Origin: Pseudomonadota bacterium
Lineage (GTDB): Bacteria > Pseudomonadota > Alphaproteobacteria > Rhizobiales > Rhizobiaceae
Assembly: GCA_023393575.1 (NCBI GenBank)
Contig: JAEWKX010000027.1
Span: 1 to 10,878 of the forward strand
Direction: 5' to 3'
Length of the DNA stretch: 10,878 nucleotides
The notes below the pieces were generated by a model. It saw nothing but the letters and a program-made list of their open reading frames with translations, made no database searches and was not told where the DNA came from. The position numbers were made by a program, and so were the translations under genes. Positions 1 to 6,624 of the stretch are shown here, piece after piece (position 1 is the stretch's first letter; each line of letters begins with the position of its first letter).

Positions 1-31
1 GAAAAAAGCTGTCCGACTCTCGAGCTAGAGG

Positions 32-60
32 TTGATCGGGCGGGTAAAAAGGAAAATGAT
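32..60 (+). promoter_or_regulatory. Putative sigma-70 promoter of the Mo-hydroxylase operon
   Basis: A TTGATC hexamer (32-37) and an AATGAT hexamer (55-60) are separated by 17 bases. Each matches four of six bases of the TTGACA/TATAAT consensus. Transcription would begin near 67, leaving a leader of about 30 bases that contains the AGGAGGA ribosome site of the first gene. The left edge of the window cuts the upstream region, so operators further out cannot be seen. The call rests only on hexamer match and spacing. Confidence 0.35.
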
Positions 61-95
61 GCGGCGTGTCTGGAGGAGACGCGAGGAGGAACACA

Positions 96-584
96 ATGGC
101 GAAAGTGACGCTGACGGTGAACGGCCGTACGGTGGGCGGTGACTGTGACGACCGCATGCTGCTGGTTCATTTCATACGTGAGAAACTGGGACTGACGGGG
201 ACACATGTCGGATGCGACACGACTCAGTGCGGCGCCTGCGTGGTTCACGTGGATGGTAAATCGGTAAAAAGCTGTTCCATTCTCGCCGTCCAGGCGTCAG
301 GCTCCACGGTCACCACGATCGAAGGTCTCTCGTCGCAGGGCGAGCTTCATCCCGTCCAGGCTGCCTTCAAGGAGCATCACGGCCTGCAGTGCGGCTTCTG
401 CACTCCCGGCATGGTGATGACCGCTGTCGACATGATCAACCGTCACGGCGGCAAGCTTGATGAGGACACCGTGCGCCACGAGCTTGAAGGCAATATCTGT
501 CGTTGCACCGGATACCACAACATCGTCAAGGCGGTGCTGTCGGCGAATGCCGAGATGCACTCCGGCCGAGAGGCCGCCGAATGA
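96..584 (+). CDS. coxS: CO-dehydrogenase-family molybdenum hydroxylase, small 2Fe-2S subunit (CoxS-like)
   Basis: This is the iron-sulfur subunit of a three-subunit molybdenum hydroxylase; it passes electrons from the Mo site in the large subunit to FAD in the medium subunit. The protein has 162 residues, the usual size. An N-terminal plant-ferredoxin-type domain has cluster cysteines C40, C45, C48 and C60 ([10 protein letters not shown]). A C-terminal helical domain has C99, C102 (QCGFCTPGM), C135 and C137 (GNICRCTGY), binding the second 2Fe-2S cluster near molybdopterin. All eight cysteines are present. The ATG at 96 is chosen over an in-frame GTG at 66 because AGGAGGA (84-90) lies five bases upstream and the protein then begins [10 protein letters not shown], as in relatives. 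It is first of three genes in S-L-M order; 96 bases separate it from the large-subunit start. The family is certain, the substrate is not. Confidence 0.93.
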   Translation: MAKVTLTVNGRTVGGDCDDRMLLVHFIREKLGLTGTHVGCDTTQCGACVVHVDGKSVKSCSILAVQASGSTVTTIEGLSSQGELHPVQAAFKEHHGLQCGFCTPGMVMTAVDMINRHGGKLDEDTVRHELEGNICRCTGYHNIVKAVLSANAEMHSGREAAE

Positions 585-686
585 GAGGCGAATAGGGAGG
601 AGCGAGCGCCAGCCGTTCCTGCGGCAAGCCTCGGACTTCTTCCATTCGACAACTCTGCTGTTCGCTCATTTCTGGAGGAGATGAAA

Positions 687-3035
687 ATGGGTGTTGAAGG
701 AATCGGTGCACGCGTCACACGCAAAGAAGATAAACGCTTCCTGACCGGCAAGGGTCGCTATACGGACGACATGTCCGTGCCGGGCATGAAATATGCCTAC
801 TTCGTCAGAAGCCCCTACGCACATGCCAGGATCCTCGGTATCGACGCGGCCGCGGCAAAAACCATGCCGGGGGTTATCGACGTGCTCGACGGCCGGCAGT
901 TGCAGGCCGACGGCATCGGTAACCTGATCTGCGGCTGGATGATCCATTCAAAGGATGGCTCGCCGATGAAGATGGGTGCGTGGCGACCACTGGCGCACGA
1001 AAATGTCCGCTATGTCGGCGATGCCGTCGCGATCGTGGTGGCCGATTCCTCGGCCGAAGCCCGTGATGCGGCCGAAGCGGTGGTCGTCGATTACGAGGAA
1101 CTTCCGGCGGTGACGGAGGCGGTGGCCGCAATGGAGGCAGGTGCGCCGCAGATTCATCCGGAAGCACCGGGTAATCTCATCTTCGACTGGGAGATCGGCG
1201 ACGGGCAGGCGGCGGACCGGGCGATTGCCGCGGCATCGCATGTTACGGAGATCGAGATACACAACAACCGGCTTTCGCCTAATCCGATGGAGCCACGCGC
1301 GACGCTCGGCATCTACGACATGGCCGAGGATCATTATACCTGCTACACGACCAGCCAGAACCCGCATGTGGCGCGCCTGGTGATGAGCGCCTTCTACAAT
1401 GTCGCGCCGGAAAACAAGCTTCGGGTCATCGCGCCGGATGTCGGAGGCGGCTTCGGGTCGAAAATCTACATCTACCCGGAGGAAATCGTCTGTCTCTGGG
1501 CGTCGAAGAAGACGGGCGTCCCGGTCAAGTGGACGTCGGACCGTACCGAGGCCTTCCTCACCGATGCGCACGGCCGCGACCACGTTTCGAAGGTCAAGAT
1601 GGCCTTCGACGCGGAGCACCGCATCATCGGGCTGAAGGTCGATACCATCGCCAATCTCGGCGCCTATATGTCGCTCTTCTCCTCCGCGGTCCCGACCTAT
1701 CTCTACGCGACCCTGCTCTCGGGACAGTACGCCATCCCTGCGATCCACGCCAATGTCCGCACCGTGTATACCAACACGGTGCCGGTGGATGCCTATCGCG
1801 GCGCGGGGCGTCCCGAAGCGACCTATCTTCTGGAGCGGACGATGGAGACGGCGGCCCGCGAACTTGGCGTTTCGCCGGCGGAGTTGCGGCGCAAGAACTT
1901 CATTCGCAGCTTCCCCTACCAGACCCCGGTCATCATGAACTACGACGCCGGCGACTACGAAGCTTCGCTCGATGCGGCCATGCAGGCGGCAGAATGGGAC
2001 GGCTTCCCGGCGCGGCAGGCCGAAGCGGAGGCGCGAGGCAAGCGTCGCGGCATCGGCATGAGTTGCTATATCGAGGCCTGCGGCATCGCCCCCTCGGCTG
2101 CTGTCGGCTCACTGGGCGCGGGCGTTGGCCTGTGGGAATCGGCGGAGGTGCGGGTCAATGCGGTGGGGACGATCGAAGTCCTGACCGGCTCGCACAGCCA
2201 CGGCCAAGGGCATGAGACGACGTTCGCGCAACTGGTGGCGGACCGCCTCGGGGTACCGATCGACAGCGTCAACATCGTCCATGGTGATACCGACAAGGTG
2301 CAGATGGGAATGGGCACCTATGGATCCCGTTCCGGTGCCGTCGGCATGTCGGCCGTCGTCAAGGCGCTCGACAAGGTCGAGGCCAAGGCCAAGAAGATCG
2401 CCGCCCATTTGATGGAGGCCGACGAGAGCGACATCGTCGTCGAGAACGGCGAGTTGAAAGTGGCCGGCACGGACAAGACCGTGCCCTGGTTCCAGGTGGC
2501 GCTCGCGGCCTACACCGCCCACAACCTGCCGCCCGGCATGGAGCCGGGGCTGAAGGAAAGCGCCTTCTACGACCCCGCCAACTTCACCTTCCCGGCCGGC
2601 TGCTACATTGCGGAGGTCGAGGTGGACCCGGAGACCGGCAAGACCGAGATCGTGCAGTTTGTTGCCGCGGACGACTTCGGGAACATCATCAATCCGCTGA
2701 TCGTCGAGGGACAGGTGCATGGCGGACTGGCGCAGGGTATCGGGCAGGCGCTGCTGGAGGAGGTCCGCTACGACCGCGAATCCGGGCAACTCCTGACGGC
2801 GAGCTACATGGACTATGCCATGCCGCGCGCCGACGACCTGCCGTCGTTCAAGCTGTCACACCAGAACACGCCCTGCCCGAGCAATCCTTTGGGAATCAAG
2901 GGTTGTGGCGAGGCAGGCGCAATCGGTTCGCCGCCCGCGCTCATGAACGCCATTACCGATGCCATCGGCAACAACCATCTCACCATGCCCGCCACGCCCA
3001 TGAAGGTCTGGCAGGCGATGCAGCCGGCTGCCTGA
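687..3035 (+). CDS. coxL: CO-dehydrogenase-family molybdenum hydroxylase, large molybdopterin subunit, form II (CoxL-like)
   Basis: This is the catalytic subunit that binds molybdopterin cytosine dinucleotide. With the start at 687 it has 782 residues, full length for CoxL. An N-terminal domain (VEGIGARV, then RYTDDM) is followed by the Mo-binding domains with GGGFGSK (253-259), GQGHETT in the middle and GCGEAGAIG near the C-terminus, where E742 is the expected catalytic glutamate. The active-site loop reads AYRGAGR (369-375). Form I CO dehydrogenases, which oxidise CO with a Cu-S-Mo centre, have AYXCSFR there; this loop has no cysteine, so the protein is form II. In-frame ATGs occur at 681 and 687. 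GGAGGAG (674-680) touches the first but lies six bases before the second, so 687 is preferred. Form II enzymes were once proposed to oxidise CO, but purines, aldehydes or N-heterocycles are equally possible here. Confidence 0.92.
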   Translation: MGVEGIGARVTRKEDKRFLTGKGRYTDDMSVPGMKYAYFVRSPYAHARILGIDAAAAKTMPGVIDVLDGRQLQADGIGNLICGWMIHSKDGSPMKMGAWRPLAHENVRYVGDAVAIVVADSSAEARDAAEAVVVDYEELPAVTEAVAAMEAGAPQIHPEAPGNLIFDWEIGDGQAADRAIAAASHVTEIEIHNNRLSPNPMEPRATLGIYDMAEDHYTCYTTSQNPHVARLVMSAFYNVAPENKLRVIAPDVGGGFGSKIYIYPEEIVCLWASKKTGVPVKWTSDRTEAFLTDAHGRDHVSKVKMAFDAEHRIIGLKVDTIANLGAYMSLFSSAVPTYLYATLLSGQYAIPAIHANVRTVYTNTVPVDAYRGAGRPEATYLLERTMETAARELGVSPAELRRKNFIRSFPYQTPVIMNYDAGDYEASLDAAMQAAEWDGFPARQAEAEARGKRRGIGMSCYIEACGIAPSAAVGSLGAGVGLWESAEVRVNAVGTIEVLTGSHSHGQGHETTFAQLVADRLGVPIDSVNIVHGDTDKVQMGMGTYGSRSGAVGMSAVVKALDKVEAKAKKIAAHLMEADESDIVVENGELKVAGTDKTVPWFQVALAAYTAHNLPPGMEPGLKESAFYDPANFTFPAGCYIAEVEVDPETGKTEIVQFVAADDFGNIINPLIVEGQVHGGLAQGIGQALLEEVRYDRESGQLLTASYMDYAMPRADDLPSFKLSHQNTPCPSNPLGIKGCGEAGAIGSPPALMNAITDAIGNNHLTMPATPMKVWQAMQPAA

Positions 3036-3047
3036 GGAGGAATGGAT

Positions 3048-3845
3048 ATGTATGAAACCCGTTATCACCGTACCTCTTCCGTCGAGGATGCCGTCAGGCT
3101 CAGGGGCGATCATGCGGAGGGCCGTTACCTGTCCGGCGGAATGACCCTGATCGCCACGATGAAACAGCGCCTTGCCGCGCCGAGCGACCTGATCGACCTG
3201 CGGCATATCCCGGATTTGAAGGGTATCTCCCTCGAAGGCCGCAGCGTACGGATTGGGGCGGGCACGCCGCACGCGGAGGTGGCGTCGTCCTCCATGCTCC
3301 GCGCCGTCTGTCCCGCCATCTGCGACCTCGCCGGCATGATCGGCGATCCACACGTCCGGCATATGGGGACGATCGGCGGATCGATCGCCAACAACGACCC
3401 GGCTGCCGATTATCCGGCGGCTATGCTTGGGCTCGGTGCCACCATCATTACTGACCGCCGCCAGGTGGCGGCCGCTGATTTCTTCCTGGGTTTGTTCGAA
3501 ACGGCCCTGGAGGAGGGAGAAATGGTCACCGCGGTAAGCTTCAAGGCGCCGGACAAGGCCGGCTATGCGAAGTTCGCGAATCCGGCCTCGCGCTATGCTC
3601 TCGCAGGGGTCTTCGTGGCGAAACGGGCGGGTGAGGTGCGCGTGGCTGTGACGGGGGCAGGCGCCGACGGCGTCTTTCGCCATTCCGGCATGGAGACGGC
3701 TCTCGCCTCCAACTGGTCTCCTGAAGCGGTCGCGGGGGCGGAAATCGATCCCGGCGACATGCTTTCCGACATGCATGCCAGCGGGGATTATCGTGCCAAT
3801 CTCGTGCGGGTGATGGCGAAGCGTGCGATCATGGCTGCAGGCTGA
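3048..3845 (+). CDS. coxM: CO-dehydrogenase-family molybdenum hydroxylase, medium FAD subunit (CoxM-like)
   Basis: This FAD-binding subunit takes electrons from the iron-sulfur subunit and passes them to the respiratory chain or another acceptor. It has 265 residues, slightly short of the usual 270-290. The two FAD signatures of the family are present: SGGMTL (29-34, usually AGGQSL) and TIGGSIANNDPAADYP (108-123). A C-terminal CO-dehydrogenase flavoprotein domain follows. In-frame ATGs occur at 3042 and 3048. The ribosome site GAGGAGG (3034-3040) overlaps the large-subunit stop and lies one base from the first ATG but seven from the second. The second gives MYETRYHR, so 3048 is preferred. Only 12 bases separate it from the large-subunit stop, so translation is probably coupled. 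The S-L-M order fits form II clusters; form I clusters usually run M-S-L. No accessory genes (coxD, E, F, G) follow. Confidence 0.91.
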   Translation: MYETRYHRTSSVEDAVRLRGDHAEGRYLSGGMTLIATMKQRLAAPSDLIDLRHIPDLKGISLEGRSVRIGAGTPHAEVASSSMLRAVCPAICDLAGMIGDPHVRHMGTIGGSIANNDPAADYPAAMLGLGATIITDRRQVAAADFFLGLFETALEEGEMVTAVSFKAPDKAGYAKFANPASRYALAGVFVAKRAGEVRVAVTGAGADGVFRHSGMETALASNWSPEAVAGAEIDPGDMLSDMHASGDYRANLVRVMAKRAIMAAG

Positions 3846-3878
3846 CCGAACAGAATGAGGGAAGGTTTCCCGTTCCTG

Positions 3879-3894
3879 CTTGATGTGAATCAAG
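3879..3894. promoter_or_regulatory. FNR/FixK-type box upstream of hemA
   Basis: The sequence CTTGATGTGAATCAAG is a perfect dyad that matches the FNR/FnrL/FixK consensus TTGAT-N4-ATCAA at every conserved base (core 3880-3893). It lies in the 193-base gap between coxM and hemA, 145 bases before the hemA ATG. In alphaproteobacteria such boxes bind CRP/FNR-family regulators active at low oxygen, and hemA is a known target in some species. If the site works as a class II activator (centred at -41.5), transcription would begin near 3928, leaving about 110 bases of leader; a weak -10-like TTACCT sits at 3915-3920. A short hairpin (GGGAA-GGT-TTCCC, 3859-3871) just upstream could help end the cox transcript but lacks a T run. 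Confidence 0.7.
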
Positions 3895-3956
3895 TTCCGG
3901 CGGCTCCGGGCGGGTTACCTCTCTCCCTGGAATCGTTCAAAAGCGAAGTCCAATTG

Positions 3957-3985
3957 CCGCAGTCTGGATTAATTCCAATCTGCGG
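3957..3985 (+). other. Inverted repeat in the hemA leader
   Basis: CCGCAG (3957-3962) and CTGCGG (3980-3985) are perfect complements. Inside them, after a two-base mismatch on each side, TGGA (3965-3968) pairs with TCCA (3974-3977) around a TTAAT loop. The element lies 53 bases before the hemA ATG and does not include the ribosome site (GGAG, 4029-4032). It could be an RNA hairpin in the leader or a protein-binding dyad; the AT-rich centre in GC-rich surroundings favours some role. I do not recognise it as a named riboswitch or as a clear Irr or RirA box. Confidence 0.35.
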
Positions 3986-4038
3986 GGTTGACGAAATGCG
4001 AGCGAGAAACCAAAACCAGTCAGGTTCTGGAGTGTGAC

Positions 4039-5253
4039 ATGGATTTCGAGGCATTTTTCAAGAGCGAACTGGATGGCCTTCACCAGGAAGGTCGATACCG
4101 GGTGTTCGCCGATCTCGAACGGCATCGCGGCAGTTTCCCGCGCGCCACGCGTCATACGCCGGAAGGTCCAAAGGAAGTCACAGTCTGGTGCTCCAACGAT
4201 TATCTCGGCATGGGTCAGCATCCTGCCGTGATCGCGGCCATGCATGAGGCGATCGATCACTGTGGCGCGGGTGCGGGAGGCACCCGGAATATCTCTGGCA
4301 CCACCCATTATCATGTTCTTCTCGAGCAGGAGCTTGCCGATCTGCACGGCAAGGAGTCCGCGCTCGTCTTCACCTCCGGCTATATCTCCAACTGGGCGAC
4401 GCTCGGCACGCTCGGCCAGAAGATTCCCGGCCTCGTCATCTTCTCGGATGCGCTGAACCACGCCTCGATGATCGAAGGCATCCGCTACGGCAAGTGCGAG
4501 CGGGTGATCTGGAAGCACAACGACCTGAACGATCTCGAGGCGAAGCTGGCGGCTGCCGACCCGAACGCGCCGAAGCTGATCGCCTTCGAATCGGTCTACT
4601 CCATGGATGGCGATATCGCGCCGATCAAGGAGATCTGTGATCTCGCCGACAAGTACGGCGCCATGACCTATCTCGACGAAGTTCACGCCGTTGGGATGTA
4701 CGGTCCGCGCGGCGGCGGCATCGCCGAACGCGAGGGCTTGATGGACCGGCTGACGATCATCGAAGGCACGCTCGGCAAGGCTTTCGGCGTGATGGGCGGC
4801 TATATCGCGGCATCCACGGCGCTTTGCGACTTCATCCGTTCCTTCGCTTCGGGCTTTATCTTCACGACGGCCTTGCCGCCGACGCTGGCCGCCGGTGCGA
4901 TCGCTTCCATCCGACATCTCAAGGCGAGCCCGTTCGAGCGCGTCCGTCACCAGGACCGCGTCAGGAAGCTGCGTTCATTGCTCGATGCGCGTGGCATTCC
5001 GCACATGCACAATCCCAGCCATATCGTGCCGATCATGGTTGGCGATGCCGCGAAGTGCAAATGGATTTCCGATATCCTGCTCGACAGCTTCGACATCTAC
5101 GTGCAGCCGATCAACTACCCGACGGTGCCGCGCAAGACCGAGCGCTTGCGCATCACTCCGACGCCGCTGCATTCCGATGGGGACCTGGAGCGTCTTGTGG
5201 ACGGCGTTCACCAGTTGTGGTCGCGTTGCGCGCTCGCCCGCGCGGTGGCCTGA
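4039..5253 (+). CDS. hemA: 5-aminolevulinate synthase (HemA, C4 pathway)
   Basis: This cytosolic PLP enzyme condenses glycine and succinyl-CoA to 5-aminolevulinate, the first committed step of tetrapyrrole synthesis in alphaproteobacteria. The protein has 404 residues, typical of the bacterial enzyme, and starts [11 protein letters not shown]. It has the fold-type I alpha-oxoamine synthase motifs: [10 protein letters not shown] near the N-terminus, [17 protein letters not shown] with D213 (PLP ring nitrogen) and H216, and the PLP lysine K247 in [13 protein letters not shown]. An in-frame TTG at 3988 would add 17 residues unlike the family, whereas ATG 4039 has GGAG six bases upstream, so 4039 is chosen. 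The gene stands alone behind its own leader with an FNR/FixK-type box, which suggests induction at low oxygen, when demand for heme in high-affinity oxidases rises. It ends in a strong hairpin shared with the convergent dxr. Confidence 0.97.
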   Translation: MDFEAFFKSELDGLHQEGRYRVFADLERHRGSFPRATRHTPEGPKEVTVWCSNDYLGMGQHPAVIAAMHEAIDHCGAGAGGTRNISGTTHYHVLLEQELADLHGKESALVFTSGYISNWATLGTLGQKIPGLVIFSDALNHASMIEGIRYGKCERVIWKHNDLNDLEAKLAAADPNAPKLIAFESVYSMDGDIAPIKEICDLADKYGAMTYLDEVHAVGMYGPRGGGIAEREGLMDRLTIIEGTLGKAFGVMGGYIAASTALCDFIRSFASGFIFTTALPPTLAAGAIASIRHLKASPFERVRHQDRVRKLRSLLDARGIPHMHNPSHIVPIMVGDAAKCKWISDILLDSFDIYVQPINYPTVPRKTERLRITPTPLHSDGDLERLVDGVHQLWSRCALARAVA

Positions 5254-5269
5254 GCCCCGGCAGTAAATC

Positions 5270-5305
5270 AAAAAGAAATGGCCGCTCAAGCGGCCATTTC
5301 TTTTT
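5270..5305. terminator. Bidirectional rho-independent terminator between hemA and dxr
   Basis: A 17-base arm AAAAAGAAATGGCCGCT (5270-5286) is followed after CA by its exact reverse complement (5289-5305). As RNA, GAAATGGCCGC pairs with GCGGCCATTTC around a UCAA loop, followed by U5 read on the plus strand and, by symmetry, U5 read on the minus strand. It begins 16 bases after the hemA stop. On the minus strand the last five codons of dxr lie in the stem and its stop codon (5286-5288) falls at the loop, so one element serves both genes. Confidence 0.93.
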
Positions 5306-6479
5306 GCACTATGATTTCTGCGGCCTTCCGCCGGGCTTCGGCATCGGCTTCGAAGACATCCTCGATCATGGTTGCCGCTGGATGCGAGGCCATGGCTTCC
5401 ATGACCTCCTCCGCGACATCCGCCATGGCGAGGAAGCCGATGCGGCCTGAGCAGAAGGCGTCGAAGGCGATCTCCTCGGCAGCGTTCATTACCGCACCTT
5501 GCACGCCGCCACGCGCAAGCGCCGTGCGTGCCAGGCGGAGCGCCGGAAACCGCACCTCGTCCGGTGCCTCGAAATCCAGTCGCGCCAGTCTTGCGAAGTC
5601 CAGCCGCTCGACGTTCAGCCTCGGGCGGTCCGGGTAGGTAAGCGCATAGCCGATCGCCGTGCGCATGTCCGGCGTGCCGAGCTGTGCCAGGACGGAACCG
5701 TCCGTATAGCCGACCATGGAGTGGATGATCGACTGCGGATGGACGATCACCTCGATCTGCTCGGGCGTCAGATCGAAGAGGTGCTTCGCCTCGACCATCT
5801 CCAGCGCCTTGTTGAACATGGAGGCGCTGCCGATGGAAATCTTCAGCCCCATTGACCAGTTGGGGTGCGCCTTGGCAACCTCCACCGTGACATCGGCCAT
5901 CTGTTCCCGCGACCATGTGCGGAAGGGGCCTCCGGAGGCGGTCAGCACGATACGCTCCACCGCGTGGTGCTGGTCGTCCTCCAGCGACTGGAAGATCGCG
6001 CTGTGTTCGCTGTCGACGGGGATTAGCCGGCCGCCGCCTTCCTTTACCGCTTGAACGAAGAGATCGCCGGCCGAGACGAGGCATTCCTTGTTGGCGAGCG
6101 CAACATCCGCGCCACGCGCCGCAGCCGCAAGCGTCGGGGCGAGGCCTGCGGTTCCCACGATTGCCGCCATCACCCAGCCGGCTTCGGCGGACGCGGCTTC
6201 GACCAGGGCCTGACACCCGGCGGCCGCTTCTATGCCGGTTCCGGCCAGCGCCTCCTTCAGCGCCGCGTAGTTTGCTTCGTCCGCGGTGACTGCGATCCTC
6301 GCACCAAATTCCCTTGCCTGCCTCGCGAGAAGTCCAACATTGCTGTTTCCGGTAATTGCGACCAGATCGAAAGCGTCCCTGCCGCCCAACTGGGCGATCA
6401 CATCCAGCGTGTTCACACCGATGGAGCCTGTCGAGCCGAGAATGGATATGCTGCGTTGCGCGCCGGAGCCGCCTGCCAT
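5286..6479 (-). CDS. dxr: 1-deoxy-D-xylulose 5-phosphate reductoisomerase (Dxr/IspC)
   Basis: Dxr converts 1-deoxyxylulose 5-phosphate to 2-C-methylerythritol 4-phosphate with NADPH and a divalent metal, the committed step of the MEP isoprenoid pathway and the target of fosmidomycin. The 397-residue protein is full length. The N-terminal NADPH-binding loop is GSTGSIG (15-21); ALANKECLVSAG follows; metal ligands are D156 and E158 (VDSEHSAIFQ) and E227, in the loop HPNWSMG...SMFNKALE with N223 and K224. G217 lies in KISIGSAS where I expect Asp (KISVDSAT in E. coli). The ATG is fixed by an in-frame TAG a short way upstream with no ATG, GTG or TTG between. The start codon directly abuts a duplicated 15-base unit, and no strong ribosome site is visible. 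A weak promoter (CTTGTG-N16-TGTAGA) may lie in the gap shared with the divergent monooxygenase gene. It is monocistronic and convergent with hemA. Confidence 0.96.
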   Translation of the reverse strand: MAGGSGAQRSISILGSTGSIGVNTLDVIAQLGGRDAFDLVAITGNSNVGLLARQAREFGARIAVTADEANYAALKEALAGTGIEAAAGCQALVEAASAEAGWVMAAIVGTAGLAPTLAAAARGADVALANKECLVSAGDLFVQAVKEGGGRLIPVDSEHSAIFQSLEDDQHHAVERIVLTASGGPFRTWSREQMADVTVEVAKAHPNWSMGLKISIGSASMFNKALEMVEAKHLFDLTPEQIEVIVHPQSIIHSMVGYTDGSVLAQLGTPDMRTAIGYALTYPDRPRLNVERLDFARLARLDFEAPDEVRFPALRLARTALARGGVQGAVMNAAEEIAFDAFCSGRIGFLAMADVAEEVMEAMASHPAATMIEDVFEADAEARRKAAEIIVQKEMAA

Positions 6480-6509
6480 GAAATTTTCGTCCGTGAAATT
6501 TTCGTCCGT
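6480..6509. repeat. Perfect 15-bp tandem duplication abutting the dxr start codon
   Basis: The unit GAAATTTTCGTCCGT (plus strand) occurs twice without a mismatch, at 6480-6494 and 6495-6509. Read with dxr, the unit is ACGGACGAAAATTTC, and the second copy runs directly into the ATG. Each copy carries one weak GGA that could act as a Shine-Dalgarno core, about 10 and 25 bases from the start. In the dxr frame the copies would read TDENF-TDENF, but no usual start codon lies upstream, so they belong to the untranslated leader. Confidence 0.9.
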
Positions 6510-6566
6510 TTTGCAGTCGCAGATCGTCTACAGGCGAATGTTGCGGCTCACAAGCTTTCACTTAGA

Positions 6567-6595
6567 TTGAAGGGTCTCCCGGCCGGCTCTATCTC
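6567..6595 (+). promoter_or_regulatory. Putative promoter of the FAD monooxygenase gene
   Basis: TTGAAG (6567-6572) and TATCTC (6590-6595) are separated by 17 bases in the 145-base gap between the divergent dxr and monooxygenase genes. This resembles the alphaproteobacterial form TTGAC-N17-TATAT. Transcription would start near 6602, about 23 bases before the ATG, just upstream of the GAGGA ribosome site (6613-6617). Evidence is hexamer similarity and position only. Confidence 0.33.
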
Positions 6596-6624
6596 CGGTC
6601 ATACACCTTTTCGAGGAACGGCTC

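Noticed and set aside
687..3035. True form I aerobic CO dehydrogenase
   Set aside because: The AYXCSFR loop with the copper-binding cysteine is replaced by AYRGAGR.
2856..3893. Open frame of 345 codons antisense to coxL and coxM
   Set aside because: Low-complexity His/Arg-rich product with no recognisable domain, spanning two real genes on the other strand.
3937..4950. Open frame of 337 codons antisense to hemA
   Set aside because: Shadow of the strongly biased hemA codons; no domain seen, and it would overlap the hemA leader.
4975..6561. Open frame of 528 codons on the minus strand
   Set aside because: It runs antisense through the end of hemA and then through dxr in another frame. Its product is an Arg/Gly/Ala-rich sequence typical of GC-rich shadow frames; both real genes are unmistakable.
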